Source: Anaerolineae bacterium
Lineage (GTDB): Bacteria; Chloroflexota; Anaerolineae; Aggregatilineales; Phototrophicaceae
Direction: 5' to 3'
NCBI GenBank assembly: GCA_022822305.1
Contig: JAJEBY010000016.1
Location: forward strand, 248,001-312,000
Length of the DNA stretch: 64,000 nucleotides
A model generated the notes under the pieces. It did no database searches, was not told where the DNA came from, and worked only from the letters and a program-made list of their open reading frames with translations. Both the position numbers and the translations under genes were made by a program. Every line of letters starts with the position of its first letter. Position 1 is the first letter of the stretch. This document shows positions 34,000 to 42,570 of this stretch, piece by piece.

Positions 34000-35346
34000 A
34001 TGAAATCAAGCGCATTTGCTGCCCAAAACAATCGTTTCCTGCGCCAACCGCATCGCACGGTTCTTTTCCTCTCGATGCCCATTCTGCTGTCTCTGATTGC
34101 CGAGCCGGTCACGGGGCTAATCGATACCGGATTTGTAGCCCAACTGGGCACGGAACCGCTGGCGGCGCTGGCTGTCGGCATCGGCGTACTGTCGTCTATC
34201 TTCTGGATATTCGGATTCCTGGGCATCGCCACACAGACCGAAGTCGCGCAAGCATTTGGCCGCGGCGATCGCGAGGGCGCCATCAAGGCGGTGAGCCTGG
34301 CGCTGATGCTCGGCCTGCTCCTGAGTCTGCTATTGAGCGGCGCATTGATCCCCGGCGCAACGGCCGTCGCCAGCTTGCTCGGCGGCCAGGACGAAATTCT
34401 CGTCCTCGCGACCAACTACATCCAGTTGCGTCTGATCGGCGCGCCCGCTGTCATCGTGACGATCGTCGGCTTTGGCGCGCTGCGCGGCATCCAGGACATG
34501 AAAACGCCGCTGTGGATCGCGCTGCTTATCAATATCACCAATATTGCGCTCGACGTGATTCTGATTTTCGGCTGGTCATTCATACCGGCGATGGGGGTAG
34601 GCGGCGCGGCGCTGGCGAGCTCCATCAGCCAATGGCTGGGCGCATCCTGGATGATCGTCGAGCTGCGCCGCCGCCTGGGCTTGGCCCGCGCAATCAATCT
34701 ACGCGACGGCTTGCGCTTTCTTCGCGTCGGCCGCGATCTCTTCATTCGAACCGGATCGCTCACGCTCTTCATGCTGGTCGCGACCCGCGTGGCCTCTCAG
34801 ATGGGACCGGAAGCCGGCGCGGCGCATCAGATCATCCGGCAAGTCTGGTTCTTCACCGCCCTGGTGCTGGAAGCCTTCGCCACGACCGCGCAAAGTTTGA
34901 TCGGCTATTTCTTCGGATCCGATCAGCGTCGAGAAGCCAAGCGCGTGGCGTTCACGACTACCGCCTGGAGTCTGGGGACCGGCATAGGCCTGATGACCGT
35001 GATGCTGTTGTCAACTCCGGTTGTGTCGAACATGCTGGTGCCAGCCGATACAATGGCTGTCTTCACTGGCGCCTGGTTAGTGGCGTCACTTTCCCAACCG
35101 CTGAATGCGCTTGCCTTCATCACCGACGGCATTCATTGGGGCGCCAGCGATTATGCCTTTTTGCGCAATGCCATGCTGATGGCGACAATCTGCGGCCTGA
35201 TCGGTCTGCAATTGGTCGCCGAGGGAGCAGCTGACTTTACCGCCGTCTGGATCGTGACCGTGATTTGGATCGGGATGCGCGCGCTTTGGGGCATGCTTCG
35301 CGTCTTCCCCGGTTTCGGCAACAGTCCCTTTCGCTTTCAAGCGTGA
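34000..35346 (+). CDS. MATE family efflux transporter (DinF-like)
   Basis: Multidrug/toxin extrusion antiporter of about 448 residues with twelve predicted spans in two homologous bundles. The N-terminal half contains PILLSLIAEPVTGLIDTGFV, the substrate/ion helix with Asp typical of the DinF subgroup, and FLGIATQTEVAQAFGRGD. The middle has GFGALRGIQDMKTPLW and the second half IDGIHWGASDYAFL-like conserved polar positions. Substrate unknown. ATG 34000 is chosen; a TTG at 33979 adds seven residues. A long overlapping open frame on the same strand is a shadow. Confidence 0.93.
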   Translation: MKSSAFAAQNNRFLRQPHRTVLFLSMPILLSLIAEPVTGLIDTGFVAQLGTEPLAALAVGIGVLSSIFWIFGFLGIATQTEVAQAFGRGDREGAIKAVSLALMLGLLLSLLLSGALIPGATAVASLLGGQDEILVLATNYIQLRLIGAPAVIVTIVGFGALRGIQDMKTPLWIALLINITNIALDVILIFGWSFIPAMGVGGAALASSISQWLGASWMIVELRRRLGLARAINLRDGLRFLRVGRDLFIRTGSLTLFMLVATRVASQMGPEAGAAHQIIRQVWFFTALVLEAFATTAQSLIGYFFGSDQRREAKRVAFTTTAWSLGTGIGLMTVMLLSTPVVSNMLVPADTMAVFTGAWLVASLSQPLNALAFITDGIHWGASDYAFLRNAMLMATICGLIGLQLVAEGAADFTAVWIVTVIWIGMRALWGMLRVFPGFGNSPFRFQA

Positions 35347-35505
35347 CGCGCAAGAGCTGCCCGCAACAGATTCGCTCGATTCGCGTAATGATAAGCAGAG
35401 GCGGAAGTCCGTCGAAGCATACGCGCCCTGACCTCAATTGCGAATCTCGAAAGCGCGCGGACGCGACCCGGAACCGCTCGGCTGATTCGAGGAGTTGACG
35501 ATTCA

Positions 35506-35751
35506 ATGAACATCGATCTGAAAAAACCGCTGTATCGTTCGCGCACAAAGCGCAGCATCGCCGGCGTCTGCGGTGGTCTCGCCGATTATCTCGGCGTGAA
35601 TGAAACTCTGGTGCGCATCGCCTGGTTAATGTTGTCCGGAGCGGGCGGTCCAGGTCTGATCCTCTACATCATTATGGCGCTGGTCGTGCCGGAAGAACCG
35701 GAATTCGTCCAGACTTCTGCCGAAAAAGTCAAAAACGAGCCGTCAACCTAG
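35506..35751 (+). CDS. PspC-domain membrane protein
   Basis: 81-residue PspC-type protein. The N-terminal KKPLYRSRTKRSIAGVCGGL followed by ADYLGVNETLVRIAW is the PspC signature. A hydrophobic span (LMLSGAGGPGLILYIIMALVV) ends in the usual VPEEP. Relatives bind PspA or sit in envelope-stress circuits; here no pspA is nearby, so the role is open. It has a GAGGAG ribosome-binding site before ATG 35506 and stands in a 440-base interval between the MATE gene and mdh. The rest of that interval shows nothing I can name. Confidence 0.93.
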   Translation: MNIDLKKPLYRSRTKRSIAGVCGGLADYLGVNETLVRIAWLMLSGAGGPGLILYIIMALVVPEEPEFVQTSAEKVKNEPST

Positions 35752-35785
35752 CGCCGCTCGACGTGGATCGCGGTCGACAGATCGA

Positions 35786-36772
35786 CTAAAGCAGATCGCG
35801 AATGGCCTCGCGTTCGGCCAGCAATTCGTCTTCAGTCGCGAGAATCTTGCCGCGCGCGTAATCGCTCAACCGCAGCCCGGCGACAATCTCCACCTTGCCC
35901 CGTCCATCGCCCCGCAAGGGAAACGAATACATCAGACCATCCCTTATGCCATAAGGATTGCCGTCGCTGGCGATGGCCGCGCTGAACCAATCGTCGGCGG
36001 CCGTCGGCGTAAACAAGCTGCGCACTGTATCCAGGGCGGCATTGGCGGCGCTGGCGGCGGAGCTCTTGCCGCGCGCCTCAATGATGGCGGCGCCGCGTTC
36101 CTGCACGGTGGTCAAGAATTCATTCTCCAGCCAGTGGCGATCGTCAATGACCGACTCGACAGTTTCGCCGCCGATTGTGGCATTTTCGAAGTCGGGAAAC
36201 ATGGTTGAGCTATGGTTGCCCCAAATCGCCAGTTTCTTGATATCCGCCACTGCTGCGCCGGCTTTCTGCGCCAATTGTGATTTGGCGCGGTTTTCATCCA
36301 GCCGCGTCATCGCGAACCAGCGATCAGCAGGAATATCGGGCGCGTTGGCTTTGGCGACCAGGCAGTTGGAGTTGCAGGGATTGGCCACGACAACTATCCG
36401 AATATCGTCCGCCGCGTGATCGGTCAGCGCGCGACCTTGTGTGACAAAGATCGGTCCGTTGGCGGCGATCAGATCGGCGCGCGCCATGCCGGGGCCGCGC
36501 GGTTTGCCGCCGACGAGTAACGCCCAGTTCGCATCGGCGAAGGCGACATTGGGATCATCCGAAATGACGATATCGCGTAGAAGCGGCTGCGCGCTGTCTT
36601 CAAGCTCCATCACTACGCCCTGCAGCGCGCTCATCGCTTGCGGTATTTCCAGAATCTGCAAGATAACCGGTTGATCGTCGCCGAACACTTCGCCGTTGCC
36701 GATACGAAAAAGCAAACTGTAGGCAATTTGACCGGCGCCACCGGTGACTGCCACACGAATTGGTCGCTTCAT
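35786..36772 (-). CDS. mdh: Malate dehydrogenase
   Basis: NAD-dependent oxidation of malate to oxaloacetate in the TCA cycle. The 328-residue enzyme is of the cytosolic-type MDH group: N-terminal [19 protein letters not shown] (dinucleotide loop), substrate arginines in [23 protein letters not shown], the MTRLDENRA loop, and the catalytic His in [12 protein letters not shown]. All catalytic residues are present and the C-terminal helix is complete. ATG 36772 follows a strong AGAGAGGA ribosome-binding site. It converges with the PspC gene and lies 84 bases after the histidine phosphatase gene. Confidence 0.97.
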   Translation of the reverse strand: MKRPIRVAVTGGAGQIAYSLLFRIGNGEVFGDDQPVILQILEIPQAMSALQGVVMELEDSAQPLLRDIVISDDPNVAFADANWALLVGGKPRGPGMARADLIAANGPIFVTQGRALTDHAADDIRIVVVANPCNSNCLVAKANAPDIPADRWFAMTRLDENRAKSQLAQKAGAAVADIKKLAIWGNHSSTMFPDFENATIGGETVESVIDDRHWLENEFLTTVQERGAAIIEARGKSSAASAANAALDTVRSLFTPTAADDWFSAAIASDGNPYGIRDGLMYSFPLRGDGRGKVEIVAGLRLSDYARGKILATEDELLAEREAIRDLL

Positions 36773-36856
36773 TTTGGAAGTCCTCTCTTGTTTCTCTCTC
36801 CAGAAAACACAGCGCGATTGTACTCAGATTCCGGCCAAGCTTAGGCGTCGATGCCT

Positions 36857-37459
36857 TCACGATTCTAGGTGCGGCCTTTGCGCGTAGCCGCTGATCGCCC
36901 AGATCGAATCGCGCCGCTGCAGCGTCGTGATGGATGCGTTCGTTATCGGCTCGTCCGGCGGATGCGCGAACATATGGCGCAGGAACAGCGCAATCGCGGA
37001 TCCATGCGTGACCAATGCCACGGTCGATTGCGCGCCGCAGGCCGTGACCTCCTCCCATGCTTCACGCATTCGCAGCTGTACATCCAGGCGCGATTCTCCT
37101 TCCGGAACCTTGTAGGCGAGATAGCTCGCATCCCAATCCGCGACGGCGACAGGATAACGAAGCTTGGCTTCTTCAAATGTGAGTCCCTCGAATATGCCGA
37201 ATTCAATCTCGCGCAGCCGCCCATCTTCTTCCAGCGGCTTCTTCAGATACGAATTGATGATCGTCGCCGTCTCCAGCGAGCGCATGAGCGGGCTCGCGCG
37301 GAGGGCGTCAATACGGCATCCCAGCAAGCATCGTCCCAGCGCATGCGCCTGCCGGCGTCCCAAATCGTTGAGCGGAACGGGCAAGTTACCCTGCAGCCGC
37401 CCTTCGCTATTGAAGTCGGTCTCGCCGTGTCGAATGAGCAGGACTGTCTGAACGCCCAT
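36857..37459 (-). CDS. Histidine phosphatase family protein (phosphoglycerate mutase-like)
   Basis: 200-residue branch-1 histidine phosphatase. The phosphohistidine motif is LLIRHGETDFN at residues 7-17, followed by GRLQGNLPVPLNDLGRRQA, the second arginine in ASPLMRSLETATI, the acid LREIEFGIFEGLT and the second His in LVTHGSAIALFL. This pattern matches phosphatases such as GpmB/CobC-like enzymes; the substrate cannot be told. It has an AGGAAGG ribosome-binding site. Divergent from the small membrane-protein gene at 37547. Confidence 0.93.
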   Translation of the reverse strand: MGVQTVLLIRHGETDFNSEGRLQGNLPVPLNDLGRRQAHALGRCLLGCRIDALRASPLMRSLETATIINSYLKKPLEEDGRLREIEFGIFEGLTFEEAKLRYPVAVADWDASYLAYKVPEGESRLDVQLRMREAWEEVTACGAQSTVALVTHGSAIALFLRHMFAHPPDEPITNASITTLQRRDSIWAISGYAQRPHLES

Positions 37460-37474
37460 GCCTTCCTCTCAGGC

Positions 37475-37503
37475 TTGACGTTTGGACGAGCAAAAGGCAC
37501 AAT
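37475..37503 (+). promoter_or_regulatory. Candidate promoter for the 37547-39276 operon
   Basis: TTGACG (37475-37480), 17-base spacer and CACAAT (37498-37503), placed in the divergent gap before a small membrane-protein gene that leads to era. Confidence 0.4.
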
Positions 37504-37546
37504 TTACGCCAGCGCTCAAGTCTATCAGATAGAAAGCGATATTCGA

Positions 37547-37828
37547 GTGACAGATCAACACCACAGCGAGACAGATCAACCCGGCAAGTTGACCTTGTAC
37601 GGCCTGGCGATGGTCGGCGGATTGGGCATGACGCTGATGATGACGGCGGCGATGATCGGCGTCGTCTTTGGCGGCGATCTCGACGCCGAATCGACCCATT
37701 CGCTTGGCTTGCTGCTGGTCTGCGGCGTCATGCTCCTGGCTGCCGCGATCGCGTTCTGGCTGGGCTGGGTGCGCCCCTTCCAACAGTTTGACGATATCAA
37801 TGTGCCGGCGGAACCCGAGCATCATTGA
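37547..37828 (+). CDS. Small two-span membrane protein upstream of era
   Basis: A 93-residue product starting at GTG 37547 with a polar head (TDQHHSETDQPGKL). Two hydrophobic segments follow (LYGLAMVGGLGMTLMMTAAM and GLLLVCGVMLLAAAIAFWLG) and an acidic tail (FDDINVPAEPEHH). No family recognised. The open frame extends upstream across the antisense of the phosphatase gene, but only this part has protein-like composition and is free of the opposite gene. It lies 13 bases before the next gene, so it is probably the first gene of a small operon with era. Confidence 0.6.
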   Translation: MTDQHHSETDQPGKLTLYGLAMVGGLGMTLMMTAAMIGVVFGGDLDAESTHSLGLLLVCGVMLLAAAIAFWLGWVRPFQQFDDINVPAEPEHH

Positions 37829-37841
37829 GTTCTCGCCGCGC

Positions 37842-38345
37842 ATGCGCAAATCAACAATCCCACAGCGTCAACCCGTCAATGACATCGTTACCGGATATAT
37901 CACGCGGATCGGTGACAGGTGCCTGCTTTCGTCCAAGAAACTGGCGCAAGGCGAGCAGCTCCTGGCTGGCGAAGTCATCTTGCGCTACGGGATTCCGTTT
38001 CACGGCGTAGCTCATCTGTCGATTGTGCCCGACCTGGTTGTGCTCGATTATGGCGAGATGCTGACCGGCGAAATCGCCTGGGATTTCTTGATGAAGCGCA
38101 GCCATCTATATCCGCGTTCTGATGTGCTGGGATATCGCAATGACGGCGCGGACGAGATGGTCGTGATGAAACACCTGGATTTTGACAGTCGCTACGCTGT
38201 TTTCGCCTATCAAGATGTCAACGCTGATCGGCCGATCTGCCGCTTGGATGCCTTTGTTGGCGTCGGCAGCGAGGCGCTGCCCGCGCGACTGCTCGAGCAC
38301 TTGCCGCGTTACGACAGTCTGACGTCCTGGCTGAACCATGTCTGA
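37842..38345 (+). CDS. Conserved-looking soluble protein coupled to era, unknown function
   Basis: 167 residues, no family recognised. The sequence looks like a compact alpha/beta protein (YITRIGDRCLLSSKKL, LSIVPDLVVLDYGEMLTGEI, VFAYQDVNADRPICRLDAF) with no membrane span. The C-terminus (LEHLPRYDSLTSWLNHV) overlaps the first eight bases of era, so the two are translationally coupled. Start ATG 37842 follows the upstream stop by 13 bases. The linkage suggests a role near ribosome maturation or envelope growth, but that is guesswork. Confidence 0.75.
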   Translation: MRKSTIPQRQPVNDIVTGYITRIGDRCLLSSKKLAQGEQLLAGEVILRYGIPFHGVAHLSIVPDLVVLDYGEMLTGEIAWDFLMKRSHLYPRSDVLGYRNDGADEMVVMKHLDFDSRYAVFAYQDVNADRPICRLDAFVGVGSEALPARLLEHLPRYDSLTSWLNHV

Positions 38346-39276
38346 ACTCGATTCGATCTTCAGCGATGACTGGGGAGACGACCATCGTTCGGGAATGGTC
38401 GCCGTCGTCGGCCGCCCCAATGTGGGCAAGTCCACGCTCATCAACGCCATTCTCGGCCAGAAGATCGCCATCGTCACATCCAAGCCACAGACGACTCGGC
38501 AACGTCAGCTGGGCATTTATACGACGGCGGACGCGCAAGTCATCTTCGTCGATACGCCCGGCATTCACGATCCGCAATCGCGACTGGGTGATTTCATGGT
38601 GCGTGACGCCCGCCGGGCGCTGCGCGATGCCGATGTCATCCTCTGGATCGTCGACATCAGCCGCTCGCCCAATGATGAAGATCGGCATATCGCGGACTTG
38701 TTGGAGCGGATTGTTCCCGAGTCCCAAAAGCTCTTGGTTCTCAACAAGATCGATCGCGTCAACGAAGGATTCGACCGCAGCTCCCACCGCGCGCTGAGCC
38801 CGACTGAAACGGCCATCGAAACCAGCGCCATAACCGGATACGGTGTGCAAGCGCTGCTGGACGCATTGCTGCCGCTCTTGCCATTAGGCCCGCGCTACTA
38901 TCCGGAACAGCAAGCCAGCGCCTCCAACATGCGTTTTCTGGCGGCCGAAATCATACGCGAGAAAATCATTGAATTGACCAGCGAAGAATTGCCCTACGCG
39001 GTCGCGGTCGAGATCACGCGATTCCGGGAGCGGAACGGCATGTCCGCCATCGACGCCGTCATCTATGTGGAGCGCAACTCGCAAAAAGGCATGATCATCG
39101 GCAAGGGCGGGAGGATGATCAAGCAGATCGGCACGCAAGCCCGCATCAGCCTCGAGGCGCAACTGGATACTCCCGTGCGCCTGGATACGCGCGTCAAGGT
39201 GCTGAAGAACTGGCGCAGCAACGATGAGTTCATGCGCCGCGTCGGTTATGCGCTCTCGGGTCGCAAACGCAAATAG
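38338..39276 (+). CDS. era: Era, GTPase for 30S ribosome assembly
   Basis: Essential GTPase that binds the 3' end of 16S rRNA. G motifs are intact: G1 GRPNVGKSTL, switch region SKPQTTRQRQLG, G3 VDTPGIHD, G4 LNKIDRV and G5 ETSAITGYG. The C-terminal KH domain contains VEITRFRERNGMSAIDAVIY and the GKGGRMIKQIGTQAR loop. 312 residues, normal. An N-terminal acidic extension of about 18 residues (SELDSIFSDDWGDDHR) precedes G1. Converges with ribF, leaving five bases between stops and no terminator. Confidence 0.97.
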   Translation: MSELDSIFSDDWGDDHRSGMVAVVGRPNVGKSTLINAILGQKIAIVTSKPQTTRQRQLGIYTTADAQVIFVDTPGIHDPQSRLGDFMVRDARRALRDADVILWIVDISRSPNDEDRHIADLLERIVPESQKLLVLNKIDRVNEGFDRSSHRALSPTETAIETSAITGYGVQALLDALLPLLPLGPRYYPEQQASASNMRFLAAEIIREKIIELTSEELPYAVAVEITRFRERNGMSAIDAVIYVERNSQKGMIIGKGGRMIKQIGTQARISLEAQLDTPVRLDTRVKVLKNWRSNDEFMRRVGYALSGRKRK

Positions 39277-39281
39277 TCGGA

Positions 39282-40238
39282 TTACTTCCCCTGCAGCAAC
39301 TGTCGCGTCGCGGCAATATCGCGCTTGATTTGGCCGACCAAGTCATCAAGCCCGTCGAACTTTCGCTCCGGTCGCAAGCGCTCTTCAAACATCACCTCGA
39401 GGCGCTCGCCGTAAATGTCACGGTCAAAATCGAGCAGGTGCGCTTCAAGCGAAAGCTGAGCGTCATCAAATGTGGGCCGGGTGCCGATGTTTATCGCTGC
39501 CATGAAACGCGCGCCGCCCAATAGCGCCCAGCCCGCGTAGACCCCATTTGCCGGCACAACCTGCTCATCCCAAAGCTCTAGATTAGCCGTCGGTACGCCA
39601 ATTGTACGCCCGCGCTGCTGCCCGTGTATGACCGGACCAGACAGTGCATAGGCTCGTCCCAATTGACCCTTGGCCGCCCGAATATCTCCACATGTGAGCA
39701 ATTCGCGAATCCGTGAACTGCTGAAGGCAGCCCCGCCACTTCCGTCGACAATCGGTTCGACGCGCGTAACGCCAAAGCCCGCGGCCTTGCCCAGTTCCCG
39801 CAAATGATCGACCGTGCCTTCGCGCTGATAACCCAGGGCGAAATCGGAACCCACCCATAAATCTACGAGGTCCAGCCGCGCGACCAGCCGCTCGACAAAA
39901 TCGCGCGCCGTCAGTCGCCGTGTTTCTTCGTCAAACGAAAGCGTGATAACCAAATCGACGCCAAGCGCCAGCAAGAGATCGGCGCGTTGCTCGGGCGTGG
40001 TCAGATAGTAGCGCGTCGGTCTTTTGTGCAATGTCTTGTCCGGATGCGGATGAAAGGTGAGCACAACCGCCCGTCGTCCGCCGGCGCGAGCGCGCTCGAC
40101 CAGGCGTTCAACCAAGGCGCGGTGGCCGCGATGGACGCCATCAAAGACGCCGATGGTGAGCGCTGTTTCTTTATCGGGGCTCGCGTCGCGCAGGCGCCGC
40201 AGATGTCGATTCATGTGCTTTGCTTCGAAACGTCTCAT
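39282..40238 (-). CDS. ribF: RibF, bifunctional riboflavin kinase/FAD synthetase
   Basis: Makes FMN and then FAD from riboflavin. The N-terminal nucleotidyltransferase domain shows TIGVFDGVHRGHRALV and a SSSRIRELL segment. The C-terminal riboflavin kinase domain has the GRTIGVPTANLE motif (PTAN binds Mg-ATP) and YAGWALLGGARFMAAINIGT. 318 residues, full length. ATG 40238 is used; ATG 40214 is possible. It is the last gene of the nusA-infB operon, 81 bases after truB. Confidence 0.96.
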   Translation of the reverse strand: MRRFEAKHMNRHLRRLRDASPDKETALTIGVFDGVHRGHRALVERLVERARAGGRRAVVLTFHPHPDKTLHKRPTRYYLTTPEQRADLLLALGVDLVITLSFDEETRRLTARDFVERLVARLDLVDLWVGSDFALGYQREGTVDHLRELGKAAGFGVTRVEPIVDGSGGAAFSSSRIRELLTCGDIRAAKGQLGRAYALSGPVIHGQQRGRTIGVPTANLELWDEQVVPANGVYAGWALLGGARFMAAINIGTRPTFDDAQLSLEAHLLDFDRDIYGERLEVMFEERLRPERKFDGLDDLVGQIKRDIAATRQLLQGK

Positions 40239-40319
40239 GTTTCCAGGCCGGGCACTTGGATATTGGGCGAGGGCGCCGTTCCGTCTGCCGCGGATGAATC
40301 GACGGCAATTGTATCAGGC

Positions 40320-41204
40320 TCAGTCGCAAAAGACTTTACGCGGTTTCCAGAGTTCGGCATCTTGTACCAGAACGGCGACCAGACGCTTACGGTGATCGAA
40401 GGCGAATATTGGCACAGTTTTGGCATCCAATTGGCGGGGAATGGCGCGCCCGTGGCCGATCATGGCAATCTCTGACTCGCTTAAACTCACACAGCATTGA
40501 TCCGCCAGGGCAGCATGCGGCGGCACAATTTCATCCAGCCAGGTCTCGTCTTCAAGCACGCGTTCCAAACTGATGCTGTCGTCATGCGTGAAGCTGCCGC
40601 TGGCGGTCCGGCAAAGCGCGGATAGATAAGCGCCCACGCCCAAGGACTGCCCCAGGTCATGCGCCAGGCTGCGAATATACGTGCCAGCGCCGCAGCGAAT
40701 CTCCAGCCCCAGGTTTGGATTGTCCCAATCCAGAATGTCGATGGCGTCAATGCGAACGGGTCGCGGAGCGCGCTCAATCGCTTGGTTCTGCCGCGCCAAT
40801 TCGTAGAGCTTGCGACCGCCAACTTTGACGGCGCTGTACATCGGCGGGATTTGCTGCAGCTCACCGATGAATTCGCTCAAATGAGCCTTCACGTCAGACA
40901 GCTGAATATGCTCGGCGTCGCATCGGCGCAAGATGTCGCCCTCAGCATCGTAGGTGGAGGTGGATACGCCCAGGGTCACTCGCGCCCGGTAGGTTTTCGC
41001 GCCCGGCATGATGTATTCGCTCAATCGCGTGGCTTTGCCGAGGCACAGCACCAGGACGCCTGTCGCCAGCGGATCGAGCGTGCCGGCATGACCAACTTTC
41101 TTTTGGCCGGTCAGCGCGCGATAGCGACGGCGCACTTTCGCGACCACATCGTGGCTGGTCATATTCAGCGGCTTGTCCAGATTGAGGAAGCCCGAATACT
41201 GCAT
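40320..41204 (-). CDS. truB: TruB, tRNA pseudouridine-55 synthase
   Basis: Isomerises U55 of tRNAs. The 294-residue product starts SGFLNLDKPLNMTSHDVV and carries the catalytic motif GHAGTLDPLATGVLVL (Asp nucleophile). It also has KTYRARVTLGVSTSTYDAEGD, the MYSAVKVGGRKLYELAR substrate loop, RCGAGTYIRSLAHDLG and a C-terminal PUA-like segment. ATG 41204 begins one base after the nrnA stop and matches the family N-terminus. ATG 41228 would overlap nrnA by 23 bases. Confidence 0.96.
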   Translation of the reverse strand: MQYSGFLNLDKPLNMTSHDVVAKVRRRYRALTGQKKVGHAGTLDPLATGVLVLCLGKATRLSEYIMPGAKTYRARVTLGVSTSTYDAEGDILRRCDAEHIQLSDVKAHLSEFIGELQQIPPMYSAVKVGGRKLYELARQNQAIERAPRPVRIDAIDILDWDNPNLGLEIRCGAGTYIRSLAHDLGQSLGVGAYLSALCRTASGSFTHDDSISLERVLEDETWLDEIVPPHAALADQCCVSLSESEIAMIGHGRAIPRQLDAKTVPIFAFDHRKRLVAVLVQDAELWKPRKVFCD

Positions 41205-41205
41205 C

Positions 41206-42201
41206 TCAGTCAAGCGCTGCGGGTCCATTCTCCACGACCTGCCGAGCCAGAGGCAAAACGCGATCGCGAACCTCAAGCAGCGACCCCGCAACGGTGCAGC
41301 CGGAGGCTTGCTTGTGCCCGCCGCCGCCGAGTTGGTAGGCCAGGCTCGCCACATCGTAGCCTGGCTCGGAGCGAAAACCGACCTCGATTTGGTTGGCGCG
41401 CGTCTCTTTGAACACCACCGACACCTTGGCTTGATCGACATTGACCAGATGGTTGACGAGGCCGCCGTCGCTCATGGCGTCTACGCCGGAACGGGCGTAA
41501 TCTTTCTGCGTGATGTTTGCGCTGATGAGGCCCGCGTCTAAAGTTACCGACGGCAAGACCAGCTTCCAAAGTTCAATGTCTTGATAGGGACGCCGGTTGA
41601 GAGTCCTGGCCATGATTTCTGGCAGCGGCGCGCCGAGTTTCATCAGGGCCTGGGCGATCTCCAGCGTGCGGGCATTTGTCGCATGAATGCGAAATCCTTG
41701 CGTATCGGTGACGAGCCCGGTCAAGAGCGCGTAGGCTGCGTCGTACTCAAGGTCAATGTCCATGAACGAGAGCAAATCGAAAGCGACCTCAGTCGCGGAC
41801 ACAGCGCCCGGCACGATGACCTGGATATCGCCATAGTGTGTGTTGGTGGCGTGGTGATCCAGATTGATGACTGTCTTGCAATGATCGAGCCCATAAGCGC
41901 CAGCGATGCCAATACGCTCGATATCGCTGGAATCGACAGCGATCAATAGATCAAACTCGCCTTGGGTAATCTGGGATGCAATTGATGCGGATTGTGGCAG
42001 GAATGCGAGGTCGGGAGGGACGCCGCCGTCGATGGCCCCGGAGACGTTTTTGCCCAGCTCGCGAAGGCTTGCGCCCAAGCCAAGCAGCGTGCCGACCGCG
42101 TCCCCGTCGGGAAAGATATGCGAAACGATCAGGATAGTATCGGCGGAACGAATGGCCGCCGCCGCTTGTCGAAACTGTGGTTCAGCTGTCGCGTCGGGCA
42201 T
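41206..42201 (-). CDS. nrnA: NrnA-like bifunctional oligoribonuclease/pAp phosphatase (DHH family)
   Basis: DHH/DHHA1 phosphoesterase that degrades nanoRNA and dephosphorylates 3'-phosphoadenosine 5'-phosphate. It shows SHIFPDGDAVGTLLGLG (motif I), IAVDSSDIERIG (II), INLDHHATNTHYGD (III), a fourth motif in LLTGLVTDTQGF and the DHHA1 loop LGGGGHKQASGC. 331 residues from ATG 42201, which has GAAG upstream and overlaps the end of rbfA by 20 bases. pAp is also the by-product of PAPS-dependent sulfotransferases such as the one at 28963, a loose functional link. Confidence 0.94.
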   Translation of the reverse strand: MPDATAEPQFRQAAAAIRSADTILIVSHIFPDGDAVGTLLGLGASLRELGKNVSGAIDGGVPPDLAFLPQSASIASQITQGEFDLLIAVDSSDIERIGIAGAYGLDHCKTVINLDHHATNTHYGDIQVIVPGAVSATEVAFDLLSFMDIDLEYDAAYALLTGLVTDTQGFRIHATNARTLEIAQALMKLGAPLPEIMARTLNRRPYQDIELWKLVLPSVTLDAGLISANITQKDYARSGVDAMSDGGLVNHLVNVDQAKVSVVFKETRANQIEVGFRSEPGYDVASLAYQLGGGGHKQASGCTVAGSLLEVRDRVLPLARQVVENGPAALD

Positions 42202-42556
42202 CGTCTTCGGCTTCAACCGGTATCTCCAGTTTGGAAATGATCTGGTTAATGCGTTCAGCCTGGTCCAGCGTGTAATCCCAAAAGAAAAACAATTCAGGCG
42301 TCGTGCGCAAACGGATGCGCTTGGCCAGTTGGCGCCGCAAGAATCCTTTGGCGCGCTGCAATCCTCGCATCACATCTTGTTCGCGGCTTTCATCCCCCAG
42401 CGCGCTGACGTAGATCTTGGCAACGACTAACTCCGGATCAAGCTCTACTTCAGTTACGGTTACGCCGCGCAGCCGCGGATCCGCGACCTCGCGCAGCAGC
42501 AGCGCGCTCAGAATCTGGTGGATTCGGTCGCTCATTCGTCCTTGCTTGATCGCCAT
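42182..42556 (-). CDS. rbfA: RbfA, ribosome-binding factor A
   Basis: Small KH-like protein assisting 16S rRNA 5'-end maturation and cold adaptation of the 30S subunit. The 124-residue product shows RMSDRIHQILSALLLREVAD, DPRLRGVTVTEVELDPEL, AKIYVSALG, and KGFLRRQLAKRIRLRTTPEL, all typical, then an acidic tail. ATG 42556 begins 14 bases after the infB stop. It overlaps nrnA at its 3' end. Confidence 0.95.
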   Translation of the reverse strand: MAIKQGRMSDRIHQILSALLLREVADPRLRGVTVTEVELDPELVVAKIYVSALGDESREQDVMRGLQRAKGFLRRQLAKRIRLRTTPELFFFWDYTLDQAERINQIISKLEIPVEAEDDARRDS

Positions 42557-42570
42557 GATTCGATACCAGT

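Noticed and set aside
33909-35234. 441-codon plus-strand frame overlapping the MATE gene
   Set aside because: The other frame has a complete transporter with family motifs; this one is an Arg/Pro/Gly-rich shadow without hydrophobic spans.
36869-37546. N-terminal part of a 319-codon plus-strand frame
   Set aside because: It is antisense to the histidine phosphatase gene; only the last 93 codons, beyond that gene, look like protein.
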